Source of the DNA: an uncultured Bacteroidales bacterium
Lineage (GTDB): Bacteria > Bacteroidota > Bacteroidia > Bacteroidales > Bacteroidaceae
DNA length: 64,000 nt
NCBI GenBank assembly: GCA_902801475.1
Contig: CADCIO010000001.1
Span: 62,001 to 126,000, forward strand
Reading direction: 5' to 3'
Position 1 is the first letter of the stretch. Each line of letters starts with the position of its first letter. The notes below the pieces were generated by a model that saw only the letters and a list, made by a program, of their open reading frames with translations, did not search any database and was not told the origin of the DNA. Below, one piece after another: positions 7,752 through 17,696 of the stretch. The translations under genes and the position numbers were made by a program.

Positions 7752-9647
7752 TCATTCCAAATAAGTATATCCGTAGAGTCCAGAACGATAGGTGTCGAGG
7801 AACTCCTTACCTTCTTCGAGTGTTATCTTCCCCTCCTTGATGGCTTGCTTGGCCCAGATTTCGAGGCTACGCACCAATTTCTTAGGCTCATACTGCACAT
7901 AACTGAGCACATCAGCCACCGTCTCACCATCAATGATGTTCTTGATATGGTAACCATCCTTGTCGGTCGTGACGTGGATAGCATTCGTGTCACCAAAGAG
8001 GTTGTGCATATCTCCCAAGATTTCCTGATAAGCACCCACAAGGAAGACGCCAATGTAGTAAGAACCCTTCTTCTTGTCGAGCGAATGGAGCGGAATGAAA
8101 TGGCTCACACCTGTCTCTGTGGCAAACTGAGCAATCTTACCGTCTGAGTCACACGTGATGTCCTGCAAGGTAGCATTGCGGTCAGGACGCTCATTGAGTC
8201 GTTGGATAGGCATAATGGGGAAGATCTGGTCAATCGCCCATGCATCAGGCAACGAATGGAAGAGGGAGAAGTTGCAGAAGTATTTGTCCGCCAAGAGTTT
8301 GTCCAAGGAATGGAACTCTTCTGGCACGTGCTTCATGGTGTGAACCAGCGTGTTGATTTCGCGAGCCACAGCCCAATACATTCTTTCTATTTCTGCACGT
8401 GTACGAAGGTCAAGCATACCATGAGAGAAGAGGTCGAGGGCTTCCTCACGGATTTGCTGGGCATCGTGCCAATTCTCCAACATATTGCGTACATTGATGT
8501 TGCACCAGATGTCGTAGAGGTCTCTTGCCAGTTGGTGGTCATCTTCCTTCACCTCAAACTCGTCAGGCATCGCTGGCACCTCAGTGGTTTCCAGCACCTC
8601 CATGATGAGCACAGAGTGGTGAGCCGCCAAAGAGCGTCCACCTTCCGTAATGATGTTAGGATGAGGGATGTCGTTGGCATTGGCTGCCTCCACAAAGGTA
8701 TAGACGCAGTTGTTCACATACTCCTGAATGGAGTAGTTGACAGAACTTTCGCTGTTGCTCGAACGACTACCATCGTAATCGACACCCAGTCCTCCACCAC
8801 AATCAACGAACTCCACACCATAACCCATCTTGTGCAACTGCACATAGAACATGCTTGCCTCACGCAAAGCGTTCTGGATGCGACGAATCTTTGTGATTTG
8901 GCTACCGATATGGAAATGGATCAGCTTGAGACAGTCCTTCATATCGTTCTCCTCGATGTATTGGAGTGCTGTCAGCAGTTCACCAGAGGTCAAACCAAAC
9001 TTGCTGGCATCTCCACCACTCTCTTCCCACTTGCCAGAACCTGATGCCGCCAACTTGATGCGGATGCCCATATTGGGACGCACACCCAATTTCTTGGCTG
9101 TACGTGTGATGATCTCCAGTTCGTTGAACTTCTCCACCACAATGAAGATACGCTTACCCATCTTCTGGGCAAGCAATGCCAACTCGATGTAATCCTGGTC
9201 TTTATAGCCATTACAGATGATGAGCGAATCACTGTTCATATTGACTGCCAACACCGCATGAAGCTCTGGTTTCGAACCTGCTTCCAGTCCGAGATTGAAC
9301 TTCTTACCATGCTTGATGACTTCCTCCACCACAGGACTGATCTGGTTGACCTTAATCGGGTAAATGATGAAATTTCCCCCATTATAGCCATACTCGTTGG
9401 CAGCCTTCTTAAAGCAGGTGGAGGTCTTCTCAATACGATTGTCGATGATATCGGGGAAACGCACCAATACGGGTGCAGACACATCGCGAAGCGCGAGGTC
9501 ATCCATCACTTCCTTCAGATCGACCTCAACACCATCCTTACGTGGTGTCACTGCCACATTTCCTTTATCATTGATACGGAAATAGTTGACTCCCCAGCCA
9601 TTGATGCCGTACAATTCATTGGAGTCTTCAATGCGCCATTTTCTCAT
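7752..9647 (-). CDS. speA: Biosynthetic arginine decarboxylase
   Basis: The 631-aa protein is a fold-type III PLP enzyme that converts arginine to agmatine, the first step of agmatine-route polyamine synthesis. The PLP lysine is in IIYPIKVNQ (residues ~97-105). Other family marks are GLEAGSKPEL, the Gly-rich phosphate-binding stretch DCGGGLGVDYDG and the C-terminal LHSLP...IFPIMPIQRL region. Length matches SpeA. Its ATG overlaps the aroK stop by 4 nt, which implies translational coupling. Confidence 0.93.
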   Translation of the reverse strand: MRKWRIEDSNELYGINGWGVNYFRINDKGNVAVTPRKDGVEVDLKEVMDDLALRDVSAPVLVRFPDIIDNRIEKTSTCFKKAANEYGYNGGNFIIYPIKVNQISPVVEEVIKHGKKFNLGLEAGSKPELHAVLAVNMNSDSLIICNGYKDQDYIELALLAQKMGKRIFIVVEKFNELEIITRTAKKLGVRPNMGIRIKLAASGSGKWEESGGDASKFGLTSGELLTALQYIEENDMKDCLKLIHFHIGSQITKIRRIQNALREASMFYVQLHKMGYGVEFVDCGGGLGVDYDGSRSSNSESSVNYSIQEYVNNCVYTFVEAANANDIPHPNIITEGGRSLAAHHSVLIMEVLETTEVPAMPDEFEVKEDDHQLARDLYDIWCNINVRNMLENWHDAQQIREEALDLFSHGMLDLRTRAEIERMYWAVAREINTLVHTMKHVPEEFHSLDKLLADKYFCNFSLFHSLPDAWAIDQIFPIMPIQRLNERPDRNATLQDITCDSDGKIAQFATETGVSHFIPLHSLDKKKGSYYIGVFLVGAYQEILGDMHNLFGDTNAIHVTTDKDGYHIKNIIDGETVADVLSYVQYEPKKLVRSLEIWAKQAIKEGKITLEEGKEFLDTYRSGLYGYTYLE

Positions 9648-10165
9648 ATTAAACCGATGATTTGGTTGACGTAATTCTTGATTTGTTCTTTGGTATGAAT
9701 CACCTCTATGGGGAGGATATGCTTCGCTTTCTGATAGTAAGGCAATCGCTTCTGAAGCGACTCTTCAATATAGGCGATGAGTTCCTCTTCTGTCTTGCCC
9801 TGAATGAGCGGACGTACGGTCTTGCCCATTTGCAGGTGCTCCTTCAACACCTGTGGCGGTGCATCAAGAAAGATGGTCTCGCCACGCGTGTTCATATAGT
9901 CCATGTTATCGAAGAAACAGGGGGTTCCTCCACCACACGAGATGATGACATTCTCAAACTCAGCCACCTCATGGAGCATCTTCTTTTCCACCTCACGAAA
10001 ACCTTCCTCGCCCTTCGCAGCAAAGATGTCAGGAATTTTCTGATGGAAACGATCCTCAATGTAGTTGTCGAGGTCGTAGAACTCGAGTCCCATCTCACGA
10101 GCAAGCACCTTACCAATGGTGGTCTTGCCTGCTCCCATATACCCTATCAAAATGATGCGTGTCAT
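9644..10165 (-). CDS. aroK: Shikimate kinase
   Basis: This 173-aa P-loop kinase phosphorylates shikimate at the 3-OH in the chorismate pathway. The Walker A motif is GYMGAGKTTIG (residues 8-18). The substrate-binding DLDNYIE (Asp31/Asp33 region), EEGFREVE (Arg in FRE) and SCGGGTP are all visible. Length is normal. It overlaps topA and speA by 4 nt each, so the three are read from one message. The combination with topA and speA reflects genome order rather than pathway. Confidence 0.93.
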   Translation of the reverse strand: MTRIILIGYMGAGKTTIGKVLAREMGLEFYDLDNYIEDRFHQKIPDIFAAKGEEGFREVEKKMLHEVAEFENVIISCGGGTPCFFDNMDYMNTRGETIFLDAPPQVLKEHLQMGKTVRPLIQGKTEEELIAYIEESLQKRLPYYQKAKHILPIEVIHTKEQIKNYVNQIIGLI

Positions 10166-12495
10166 GCCTTTGCTGCTTTTCTGCCACGTCGTGCAGCAGG
10201 TTTTGCTTCCGACTGCGATTTGTCAGTCTTCTCCACAATCGCCATACACTCTTCGTATGTCAGGCTGTTAGGATCCTTGATACTCTTTGACAGCTTATAG
10301 TTCGTTCCCTTATATTTCAGATAAGGACCAAAACGACCGTTCATCACCTCCAGCTCTGGATCTTCCTCGAAAGTCTTGAGGTGGGCAGCGGCCTCACCCT
10401 TACGACGCTCCTCAATCAGTTTGATGGCCTCATCGAGGTCGATGCTCATCGGATCAACGTCCTTGGGAAGAGACACATACTTCTTGTTATGCAGCACATA
10501 AGGTCCAAAACGACCTGCACCTACAGACACATCCTCGCCTTCGTATTCACCCAATGTGCGTGGCAGTTTGAAGAGTTCAAGTGCTTCTTCCAACGTAATC
10601 GAAGAGATACTTTGTCCTTTGTTCAACTGAGCAAATCGTGGCTTCTCTGTTTCGTTCGCCACACCCATCTGCACCATAGGACCAAAACGACCAATCTTCA
10701 CACAAACGGGTTTGCCTGTACCTGGCTCTTCACCCAAATAGCGTTCACCCACCTTGTGCTCGTTCTTCTCCTGAAGGGTAGCATCCACCATTGGTTCCAA
10801 CTTCGCATAGAAATCACGCATCATCTGCTGCCAATTCTCCTTACCATCAGCAATTTCATCAAAGTCCTTCTCCACATTGGCAGTGAAGTTGTAATCGACA
10901 ATCTCTGGGAAAGCTTGAATCAGGAAGTCATTCACCACTGTACCGATATCCGTTGGAAGGAGTTTACCTTTCTCCTTGCCTACCACTTCCTTCTTGACAG
11001 ATTTCTTGATTTTACCGTTCGACAATTTCAGCACCCCATAGTTTCTCTCTTCACCCTTCTTGTCGCCCTTTTCCACATAGTCGCGCTGCTGAATAGTGGA
11101 AATGGTGGGTGCATAAGTGGAAGGACGTCCAATGCCCAGTTCCTCCAATTTCTTCACCAAACTGGCTTCCGTATAGCGCAATGGATGCTGGGTGAAACGT
11201 TGGATGGCCACCATCTCCTGCATCTTCAGATGTTCTCCCTTCTTCACGGCAGGAAGCAATCCTTCAGCCTCTTCCAACTGCACATCATCATCGTATGACT
11301 CACGATATACTCTCAGGAAACCATCGAACGTTATCACTTCACCTGTTGCTGTGAAGTTCACATCATCAGAAGAGATGGTGACGGTGGTCTTTTCAGCTTC
11401 CGCATCCGCCATCTGACAAGCTACCGTACGCTTCCAAATCAAATCGTAAAGACGCTTCTCCTGTGAATTGCCAGAGACCTCATGCTCAGAGATGTAAGTA
11501 GGACGAATGGCTTCGTGTGCCTCCTGCGCACCCTTCGAGCTGGTGTGGAACTGACGAGGTTTTGAGTACTTCGCACCATGTATCTTGATGATTTCCTCTT
11601 TCGTCGTGTTGAGACAGAGGGACGAAAGGTTCACAGAGTCCGTTCTCATGTAAGTGATGTGTCCTGACTCATACAGATGCTGAGCCACCATCATGGTCTG
11701 ACTCACTGTGAATCCCAATTTGCGGGCAGCTTCCTGTTGGAGGGTGGAAGTAGTAAATGGGGGTGCAGGACTCTTCTTCACCGGTTTTTTATCGATATCC
11801 GTAATCGTAAATTCCTTGTCCTTGCAAGATGCCAAGAAAGCCTCAGCTTCTTCTTCCGTCTTGAAACCATGTGCCAACGATGCTTTGATGGGCTGATCAT
11901 CCACCATGAAGACAGCGCTGACCTTATATACTGATTCGCTCTTGAAGTTCTCAATTTCCTTCTCACGTTCCACAATCAGTCGTACTGCCACACTCTGCAC
12001 ACGACCGGCAGAAAGACTGGGTTTCAGTTTCTTCCACAACACGGGCGAAATCTTGAAACCGACGATTCTATCCAATACGCGACGTGCCTGCTGTGCATTC
12101 ACCAAACCCATATCAATGGTACGAGGTGTCTCGATAGCCTTCAAGATGGCACTTTTCGTAATCTCATGGAAAACAATTCTTTTTGCCGCTTTGGGATCCA
12201 ATCCTAACACCTGACTCAAGTGCCAAGAGATGGCTTCTCCCTCGCGGTCTTCATCGGAAGCCAGCCAGACTGTATCTGCCTTCTTTGCTTCTTTCTTCAA
12301 TTCTTTCACTACCGCTTCCTTGTCTGAAGGAATCTCATACTCTGGAGAGAAATCCTCCAGGCTTACACTCATCTCCTTCTTTTTCAAGTCGCGGATGTGT
12401 CCATACGAGGACATCACTTTGTAATCTTTCCCAAGAAATTTTTCCAGCGTCTTGGCCTTTGCAGGAGACTCTACAATCACTAAATTCTTTTGCAT
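10162..12495 (-). CDS. topA: DNA topoisomerase I
   Basis: The 777-aa type IA topoisomerase relaxes negative supercoils. The N-terminal TOPRIM domain starts NLVIVESPAKAKTLEKFLG and contains ASDEDREGEAISW. The active-site Tyr is in YMRTDSVNLS (residue ~280). Instead of Cys4 zinc fingers, the C-terminus has three GRFGPY/L-type repeats (IGRFGPMV, AGRFGPYV, NGRFGPYL) and a basic Lys/Arg/Ala tail, as is usual in Bacteroidota. It is the first gene of topA-aroK-speA-flippase. Its 5' leader (12496-12588) is made almost entirely of short degenerate repeats. Confidence 0.95.
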   Translation of the reverse strand: MQKNLVIVESPAKAKTLEKFLGKDYKVMSSYGHIRDLKKKEMSVSLEDFSPEYEIPSDKEAVVKELKKEAKKADTVWLASDEDREGEAISWHLSQVLGLDPKAAKRIVFHEITKSAILKAIETPRTIDMGLVNAQQARRVLDRIVGFKISPVLWKKLKPSLSAGRVQSVAVRLIVEREKEIENFKSESVYKVSAVFMVDDQPIKASLAHGFKTEEEAEAFLASCKDKEFTITDIDKKPVKKSPAPPFTTSTLQQEAARKLGFTVSQTMMVAQHLYESGHITYMRTDSVNLSSLCLNTTKEEIIKIHGAKYSKPRQFHTSSKGAQEAHEAIRPTYISEHEVSGNSQEKRLYDLIWKRTVACQMADAEAEKTTVTISSDDVNFTATGEVITFDGFLRVYRESYDDDVQLEEAEGLLPAVKKGEHLKMQEMVAIQRFTQHPLRYTEASLVKKLEELGIGRPSTYAPTISTIQQRDYVEKGDKKGEERNYGVLKLSNGKIKKSVKKEVVGKEKGKLLPTDIGTVVNDFLIQAFPEIVDYNFTANVEKDFDEIADGKENWQQMMRDFYAKLEPMVDATLQEKNEHKVGERYLGEEPGTGKPVCVKIGRFGPMVQMGVANETEKPRFAQLNKGQSISSITLEEALELFKLPRTLGEYEGEDVSVGAGRFGPYVLHNKKYVSLPKDVDPMSIDLDEAIKLIEERRKGEAAAHLKTFEEDPELEVMNGRFGPYLKYKGTNYKLSKSIKDPNSLTYEECMAIVEKTDKSQSEAKPAARRGRKAAKA

Positions 12496-12504
12496 ATTTT
12501 AGTT

Positions 12505-12582
12505 TGTTGGCTGGTTAGTTTATTAGTTTGTTAGGAACTCATCTCCTAATCACTAATCTCCTAATCCACTAATCACTAATTT
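12505..12582. repeat. Degenerate 7-8-nt repeats forming the topA leader
   Basis: On the plus strand, GTTAGTTTATTAGTTTGTTAG is followed by TCTCCTAA/TCACTAA/TCTCCTAA/TCCACTAA/TCACTAA units. ATCTCCTAATCACTAA (12541-12556) recurs exactly at 17681-17696. The two halves are partly complementary and could fold in the transcript. Confidence 0.6.
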
Positions 12583-12594
12583 CAAAATCGGGTG

Positions 12595-12602
12595 CAAAGG
12601 TA
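12595..12602 (-). promoter_or_regulatory. -7 box for topA-aroK-speA-flippase
   Basis: TACCTTTG on the minus strand places the transcript start near 12588, giving a ~93-nt leader. No TTG lies at the expected -33 distance. Confidence 0.5.
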
Positions 12603-12662
12603 AGCAAAATATTTTTTACGCTATATATATAATGTGTAAATTTTTCAAAAAAAGCCTCTTCG

Positions 12663-13703
12663 TTAATCGAAAAGGCTTCCCATACCCGTCTTATCATTAG
12701 GATTGATCCACGGATTCTTTCCCAAATGCCGGTAGGCTAATTCTGTCACTTCCCTACCGCGTGGCGTACGCTTGATGAATCCTTCCTTGATGAGGAACGG
12801 CTCATACACTTCCTCCACTGTACCCGTATCCTCACCAATGGCAGTAGCGATGGTGCCAAGACCCACAGGACCGCCCTTAAACTTGTCAATGATGGTGGTC
12901 AGAATCTTATTGTCAATCTCGTCCAGACCAAACTTGTCGATGTTCAATGCTTCGAGTGCCATGTGGGCAATGGGCAGGTCAATGGTGCCATTACCCTTCA
13001 CCTGGGCAAAGTCACGCACACGTCTCAACAGTGCATTGGCAATACGAGGGGTACCACGACTACGACCAGCTATCTCACCTGCAGCATCGAAATCACAAGG
13101 GATGCCGAGCAATTTGGCTGAACGAAGGATGATCTTGGTCAGCACATCGGCATCGTAATATTCCAAGTGGAGGTTGATACCAAAACGGGCACGTAAGGGA
13201 GCCGTCAAGAGTCCGCTACGTGTCGTGGCACCCACCAATGTGAAAGGACTGAGGTCTATCTGGATGCTACGTGCCGAAGGTCCTTTGTCAATCATGATGT
13301 CAATGCGATAGTCCTCCATCGCACTGTACAAATACTCTTCCACCACAGGAGACAAACGATGGATTTCATCGATGAAAAGCACATCGTTTTCTTCCAACGA
13401 AGTCAGAATGCCTGCCAAATCACCCGGCTTGTCCAACACAGGACCCGAGGTGACTTTAAAGCCCACACCCAATTCGTTGGCAATAATATTGGAAAGCGTC
13501 GTCTTACCCAATCCTGGGGGACCATGCAGCAGTGTATGGTCAAGTGGCTCACCACGGAAACGGGCAGCCTCCACAAACACACTCAGGTTCTCCACCACCT
13601 TGGTTTGTCCGCTGAAATCGTCAAATCGCAAAGGACGCAAAGCGTTCTCAAAGTCCTTGTCCTTCACGTTCCGCTGTTCTCTTATGTCAAAATCTTCTGC
13701 CAT
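12663..13703 (-). CDS. ruvB: Holliday junction branch-migration ATPase RuvB
   Basis: The 346-aa AAA+ motor drives branch migration of Holliday junctions with RuvA. Visible are Walker [10 protein letters not shown], Walker B DEIHRL, sensor 1 GATTRSG, the Arg-finger region LRARFG and the C-terminal winged helix ([18 protein letters not shown]). Length is normal. The stop lies 167 nt before the topA start, in a gap that holds the topA promoter. ruvA and ruvC are not nearby. Confidence 0.96.
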   Translation of the reverse strand: MAEDFDIREQRNVKDKDFENALRPLRFDDFSGQTKVVENLSVFVEAARFRGEPLDHTLLHGPPGLGKTTLSNIIANELGVGFKVTSGPVLDKPGDLAGILTSLEENDVLFIDEIHRLSPVVEEYLYSAMEDYRIDIMIDKGPSARSIQIDLSPFTLVGATTRSGLLTAPLRARFGINLHLEYYDADVLTKIILRSAKLLGIPCDFDAAGEIAGRSRGTPRIANALLRRVRDFAQVKGNGTIDLPIAHMALEALNIDKFGLDEIDNKILTTIIDKFKGGPVGLGTIATAIGEDTGTVEEVYEPFLIKEGFIKRTPRGREVTELAYRHLGKNPWINPNDKTGMGSLFD

Positions 13704-13716
13704 CTATTTGTATTTT

Positions 13717-13778
13717 AACGTTAACCCTAACGCTAACTTTAACTCTAAGCTCTAAGCCCTCAACCCTAAACTCTAAAC
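13717..13778. repeat. Degenerate heptamer array overlapping a stop codon
   Basis: The plus strand reads as consecutive 7-mers: TTAACCC TAACGCT AACTTTA ACTCTAA GCTCTAA GCCCTCA ACCCTAA ACTCTAA. It fills the 69-nt gap between ruvB and the U32 gene and supplies the U32 stop codon (TAG at 13773-13775). Confidence 0.65.
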
Positions 13779-15035
13779 CTTCACTTGCGTCAATCTGTCT
13801 GCTGGTTGGAGCACATACAATTTATCATTCACACGCACACGCTCGTTGACCTTAATGCTGATGTGCTGTCCTTTCGTTGCCACTTCCACAGGTTCCAAAT
13901 CGAAGCGTATTTCCTCGCAAGGCTGAATCAGTGCACCTGTCGTGGTACCCGTAATCAGCAGTTTTTCTCCCACATGCAAGTCTTCGTTCTCAATCAAAAA
14001 CTCTGCCACCCCAATCTTCGAGAAGTATTTCATGCACTTTCCCACATATACCTTCTTCTCCGTTGCCTTGTTACCATACACTTCACACCATTCACCCAAT
14101 TTCTGACCCTGATAGTAACCATCCCAGAACCCACGATTGAACACAGTGCTGAGCTGTTCGTCCCATGCATCCTTCTTCTCTTCCGTGAAACCACCGTCGA
14201 GCACAGCATTGATCGCCTCATCATACGCTTTCACCACCGTATAGACATATTCTGGACCTCTTGCCCTACCCTCAATCTTGAACACCCGCACACCTGCATT
14301 CATCATCACATCCATAAATCTGATGGTCTTCAAGTCACGCGGCGACATGATGTATTTGTTATCGACGTTCAATTGCGTGCCTGTTTCCAAGTCCGTCACT
14401 TCATAACCACGACGACAAATCTGTACACACTCACCGCGGTTCGCACTCCTACCCGCATTCTGCAAGGATAGATAACACTTACCGCTGATGGCCATGCACA
14501 AAGCTCCATGACAGAACATCTCTATTCGGATCAACTCCCCTTTCGGACCCCTAACATCCTGTTCCACAATCTGTTGGTAAATGTCCCTTACCTGCCACAT
14601 GTTCAATTCTCTCGCCAGCACCACCACATCGGCAAACTGTGCATAAAACTTCAATGCCTCGATGTTCGAGATGTTCAACTGGGTACTCAGATGCACTTCC
14701 TGACCCACTTCCCGGCAATAAGTCATCACTGCCACATCACTGGCAATGACTGCCGATATCTTCGCCTCCTTTGCCGCATCAATGATTTCACGCATCGTGG
14801 GGATATCCTCACCATAGATAATCGTGTTCACGGTCAAATAAGACTGCACCCCATGTTCATGGCAAATCGCTGCAATCTCCTTCAGATCATCAATGGTGAA
14901 TGCATTGGCACTGTGACTCCGCATGTTCAGCTTGCCAATGCCAAAGTATATCGAGTTTGCTCCTGCTTTGATGGCGGCAGCCAGACTTTCCCGACTGCCC
15001 ACAGGAGCCATAATTTCAAAATCAGAACGTTTCAT
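13773..15035 (-). CDS. U32 family protein (TrhP/RlhA-like RNA hydroxylation or peptidase)
   Basis: The 420-aa protein begins with the U32 signature MAPVGSRESLAAAIKAGANSIYFG-type TIM-barrel start (kept residues Gly/Ser/Ala/Asn/Tyr). The family motif around EMFCHGALCMAISGKC and GRSANRGECVQICRR supplies a Cys cluster. A C-terminal beta-barrel of ~80 residues follows. E. coli relatives act in prephenate-dependent hydroxylation of tRNA U34 (TrhP) or 23S rRNA (RlhA); others are called collagenases. RNA modification is the more likely role here. The start ATG 15035 overlaps the upstream methyltransferase stop (ATGA), which favours it over an earlier in-frame start at 15065. Confidence 0.8.
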   Translation of the reverse strand: MKRSDFEIMAPVGSRESLAAAIKAGANSIYFGIGKLNMRSHSANAFTIDDLKEIAAICHEHGVQSYLTVNTIIYGEDIPTMREIIDAAKEAKISAVIASDVAVMTYCREVGQEVHLSTQLNISNIEALKFYAQFADVVVLARELNMWQVRDIYQQIVEQDVRGPKGELIRIEMFCHGALCMAISGKCYLSLQNAGRSANRGECVQICRRGYEVTDLETGTQLNVDNKYIMSPRDLKTIRFMDVMMNAGVRVFKIEGRARGPEYVYTVVKAYDEAINAVLDGGFTEEKKDAWDEQLSTVFNRGFWDGYYQGQKLGEWCEVYGNKATEKKVYVGKCMKYFSKIGVAEFLIENEDLHVGEKLLITGTTTGALIQPCEEIRFDLEPVEVATKGQHISIKVNERVRVNDKLYVLQPADRLTQVKV

Positions 15036-16297
15036 GGGTGCGAAGTTACGACTTTTTTTCTGCACTTCAACAACATCTGACCCACATCTTTCACTTTTGC
15101 CCCAAACAAATACACCTCACCCCCATCTTTGATGCCTGTCCTCTTCCTCAATTCATCAGCAGTCATCACAAAATTGCGTACAGCGATATTGGCCTGTGGC
15201 ATCTCTTTCTTGATTCGTTTCAACAGTTTCGAAGAGAAGGGCAGTACCTCCCCCACTTCAAAGATGCGACCAGGAAAGTCTGGGATCCACTCATCAGATG
15301 TCATCAAGTGCGTATCCATATCCAACTGCTGTATAGGGAAACGCTTACAAAGACTTCCAAATGCACCAGCTTTCATCAAAGTGACATCGGGTTCATATAA
15401 ATAACGCTTCACTCCCCCATCCGTCAAAGAAATCTCCATTTCATCAGATAAGCTGAACGCATATTCCATTTTCTTATCGGTCAAGAAATCCACACAACAA
15501 AGGGTTACACCATCATGCTCATGCTTCTCATGCACTTCCATCTTAATGAGCACCTCCTTGCACTCATTCTTCACACCCACAATATGCACTTCCCTCACAC
15601 CCTTCAACTTCCGCAACACGTCTTTGATATCCACCATTGGCGACAACTTCACCAGCACCATCTTCGCATGTTCCAAAAGTTCATCCTGCCACTCCACAAT
15701 GTTCGGTTCACAATCCTCCATCGCATAGACACGACTCCCATCCCCCGCACGTCGTGCAGGATCCAAATAGATGACATCCACCGATGGAATCGGCAATTCT
15801 CGTCCGTCGCCACACCTCACTTCCACCTCTGGATGCAGGGCATCAGCCAAGACTTTGAAGTTATGTCTTGCCACTTCACAAAGATGCTCGTTCTCCTCCG
15901 TATATATCGCTCTGTCCATTCCCTCCGACATATACCAAAAGTCCACACCCATGCCTCCAGTCATATCACAAAACCTACCCACGCACTGGGCGGAATTCTC
16001 TTTTCGGATCGCCCTTGCCACGATATCATGCTTATACCTTGCCGTCAGTTCAGAACTGCACTGCTCTGCCGGCACTCGTCCACCCATGATGAGTTCCTTA
16101 TTCTTATACCATTCCGGCAACTTCTCTTTCAATCGTTTCCTCGCCTCAATCTGCTCCACAGCAAACGGTACATCAATCCCCTGATAGCGTCGAGCTGCTA
16201 ACAATAATTCTGCTGTATCATCATTCTGATGTTTCTCGATGAAATCACACAATTCAGGAGTCATCAACGGCAAATGAACTGACTGAGATATATCCAT
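15032..16297 (-). CDS. SAM-dependent methyltransferase with THUMP-like C-terminus
   Basis: The 421-aa protein has a class I methyltransferase fold: motif I FCDMTGGMGVDFW, acidic strand 2 AIYTEENEHLCE, and motif IV VIYLDPARR. The DPARR form resembles enzymes that act on guanine N1/N2 or similar bases. The C-terminal ~90 residues (from PGRIFEVGE) match a small THUMP/ferredoxin-like RNA-binding domain seen in PG1098-type Bacteroidota proteins. An RNA substrate is therefore likely but unproven. The ATG at 16297 is preferred to the TTG at 16312. The gene is coupled by a 4-nt overlap to the U32 gene, which may also act on RNA. Confidence 0.75.
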   Translation of the reverse strand: MDISQSVHLPLMTPELCDFIEKHQNDDTAELLLAARRYQGIDVPFAVEQIEARKRLKEKLPEWYKNKELIMGGRVPAEQCSSELTARYKHDIVARAIRKENSAQCVGRFCDMTGGMGVDFWYMSEGMDRAIYTEENEHLCEVARHNFKVLADALHPEVEVRCGDGRELPIPSVDVIYLDPARRAGDGSRVYAMEDCEPNIVEWQDELLEHAKMVLVKLSPMVDIKDVLRKLKGVREVHIVGVKNECKEVLIKMEVHEKHEHDGVTLCCVDFLTDKKMEYAFSLSDEMEISLTDGGVKRYLYEPDVTLMKAGAFGSLCKRFPIQQLDMDTHLMTSDEWIPDFPGRIFEVGEVLPFSSKLLKRIKKEMPQANIAVRNFVMTADELRKRTGIKDGGEVYLFGAKVKDVGQMLLKCRKKVVTSHP

Positions 16298-16358
16298 GCT
16301 ATTTATCGGCAAGATTTTGATGAAAAATCGCTACAAATACGCTCATCTTCACAAAAAC

Positions 16359-17675
16359 TTAACTCGCAAAAGCGTTAATTAATCTTAAGCGGTGAATGAG
16401 GGCAATGGCGATGCCTTCAATGAGATAGGCGATGAGGTAACTGTACCAGAGGTAGTTGGGGGCAAAGTGAGCCATGAGCCAAAGCACGGGGATGACCGTG
16501 AGCGAGAGGGCAAAGGAGATGAAGAGCGCCATCTTGTGGTGCTTGTAGAGTTTGTAAACAATCATCAGCACGTAGATGTAGCAGAAGGGGATGAAACTGA
16601 GGGCGAAGATGCGCAGGGCTTGGTCGGACTCACTGATGAGGTCGGGCTCGTTAGCTCCAAAGAGGCGAACAATCAGTTGAGGGTCTATCCATACCACCAC
16701 ACACACCACGACCATCGCCACAGTGATGAAGCGGAACGCCTTTCGAATCACGGTCTTTACACCTTCGGCATCACCCTTCCCCACTTGGATGGCTCCCAAC
16801 GACTGGAGGGTCTGACAGGTGCCTGAGAGGAACAGGTTATAGACTTGCAGTAAGTTCATGCAGACAGCAAAGGCGAAGATGCCCGTGCGCCCCAAGGTGG
16901 AAAGCACGATGGAATTGGCGGAGAGTAACAACAATGTCAAACTGATGGAAGCTACAGCCAAAGGGGCACCTTGCTTGATGATGGTCGAGGTAAGGGAACC
17001 AAGATTGTCACCAGCAAAGGAAGGGATGAGCCGGCGATGTTCTGGTTTCCGCCAGTGGGAAAGCAAGATGGCTATACCCACCAGATGTCCTACGACGGTA
17101 GCAGCAGAGGAACCAATGATGCCCCAATCAAGCCACTGGATGAAGACGATATCAAGACAAAGATTGACCACATTGTCAACAATAACTGCCACAGAGACCA
17201 GTTTGGGTTGACCATCCACACCCACCATCGTGGAGAGTCCCCACATAAGGATGAAGGCAGGATTACCTATCAACAACACTTGCATATAACCACGAGCCAA
17301 CGGCAAAATCTGCTCATTGCTGCAAAGCAGGCGTGCCGTTTGGTCTGGGAAAATGATGCCACCAAAGAGGGCAAGCAGCAGTCCGAGCAACAGACTGAAC
17401 GACAGGGCATGGGTGAAGAGCCGTCGAGCTTTCTCAAGGTCTTTCTGTCCCAATGCATAGCCCACCAACATGCCCGCACCTGCATTGATCAGCAGGTGGA
17501 GCGTGAAGATGAACTGATTGATGGGTTTTGACAGGCTGATAGCACTCACACCATTCTCACTGATGAGATTACCCACGATGATGCTATCCACCACATTGCC
17601 CAAACATCCTGAGAGCGCCACTAAGATGTACGCCCACAGGTAGTTATAGAATTGCTTGTTCAGATCTTGATTCAT
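16359..17675 (-). CDS. MATE family exporter
   Basis: The 438-aa protein has 12 hydrophobic segments in two six-helix halves, with the MATE starts CLGNVVDSIIVGNLISENGV and, in the second half, the matching LGAIQVGKGD region. MATE pumps export organic compounds by Na+ or H+ antiport. The gene follows the NRPS stop by 17 nt on the same strand, so it is a good candidate exporter of the NRPS product. The ATG at 17675 is chosen over GTG 17693. AGGAGA lies 8 nt upstream of it, though this lies in the repeat copy at 17681-17696. Confidence 0.85.
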   Translation of the reverse strand: MNQDLNKQFYNYLWAYILVALSGCLGNVVDSIIVGNLISENGVSAISLSKPINQFIFTLHLLINAGAGMLVGYALGQKDLEKARRLFTHALSFSLLLGLLLALFGGIIFPDQTARLLCSNEQILPLARGYMQVLLIGNPAFILMWGLSTMVGVDGQPKLVSVAVIVDNVVNLCLDIVFIQWLDWGIIGSSAATVVGHLVGIAILLSHWRKPEHRRLIPSFAGDNLGSLTSTIIKQGAPLAVASISLTLLLLSANSIVLSTLGRTGIFAFAVCMNLLQVYNLFLSGTCQTLQSLGAIQVGKGDAEGVKTVIRKAFRFITVAMVVVCVVVWIDPQLIVRLFGANEPDLISESDQALRIFALSFIPFCYIYVLMIVYKLYKHHKMALFISFALSLTVIPVLWLMAHFAPNYLWYSYLIAYLIEGIAIALIHRLRLINAFAS

Positions 17676-17680
17676 ACAAA

Positions 17681-17696
17681 ATCTCCTAATCACTAA
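17681..17696. repeat. 16-nt repeat copy bridging NRPS stop and MATE start
   Basis: ATCTCCTAATCACTAA is identical to 12541-12556 in the topA leader. The NRPS stop codon (TAG, 17693-17695 on the minus strand) lies inside it. Confidence 0.6.
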
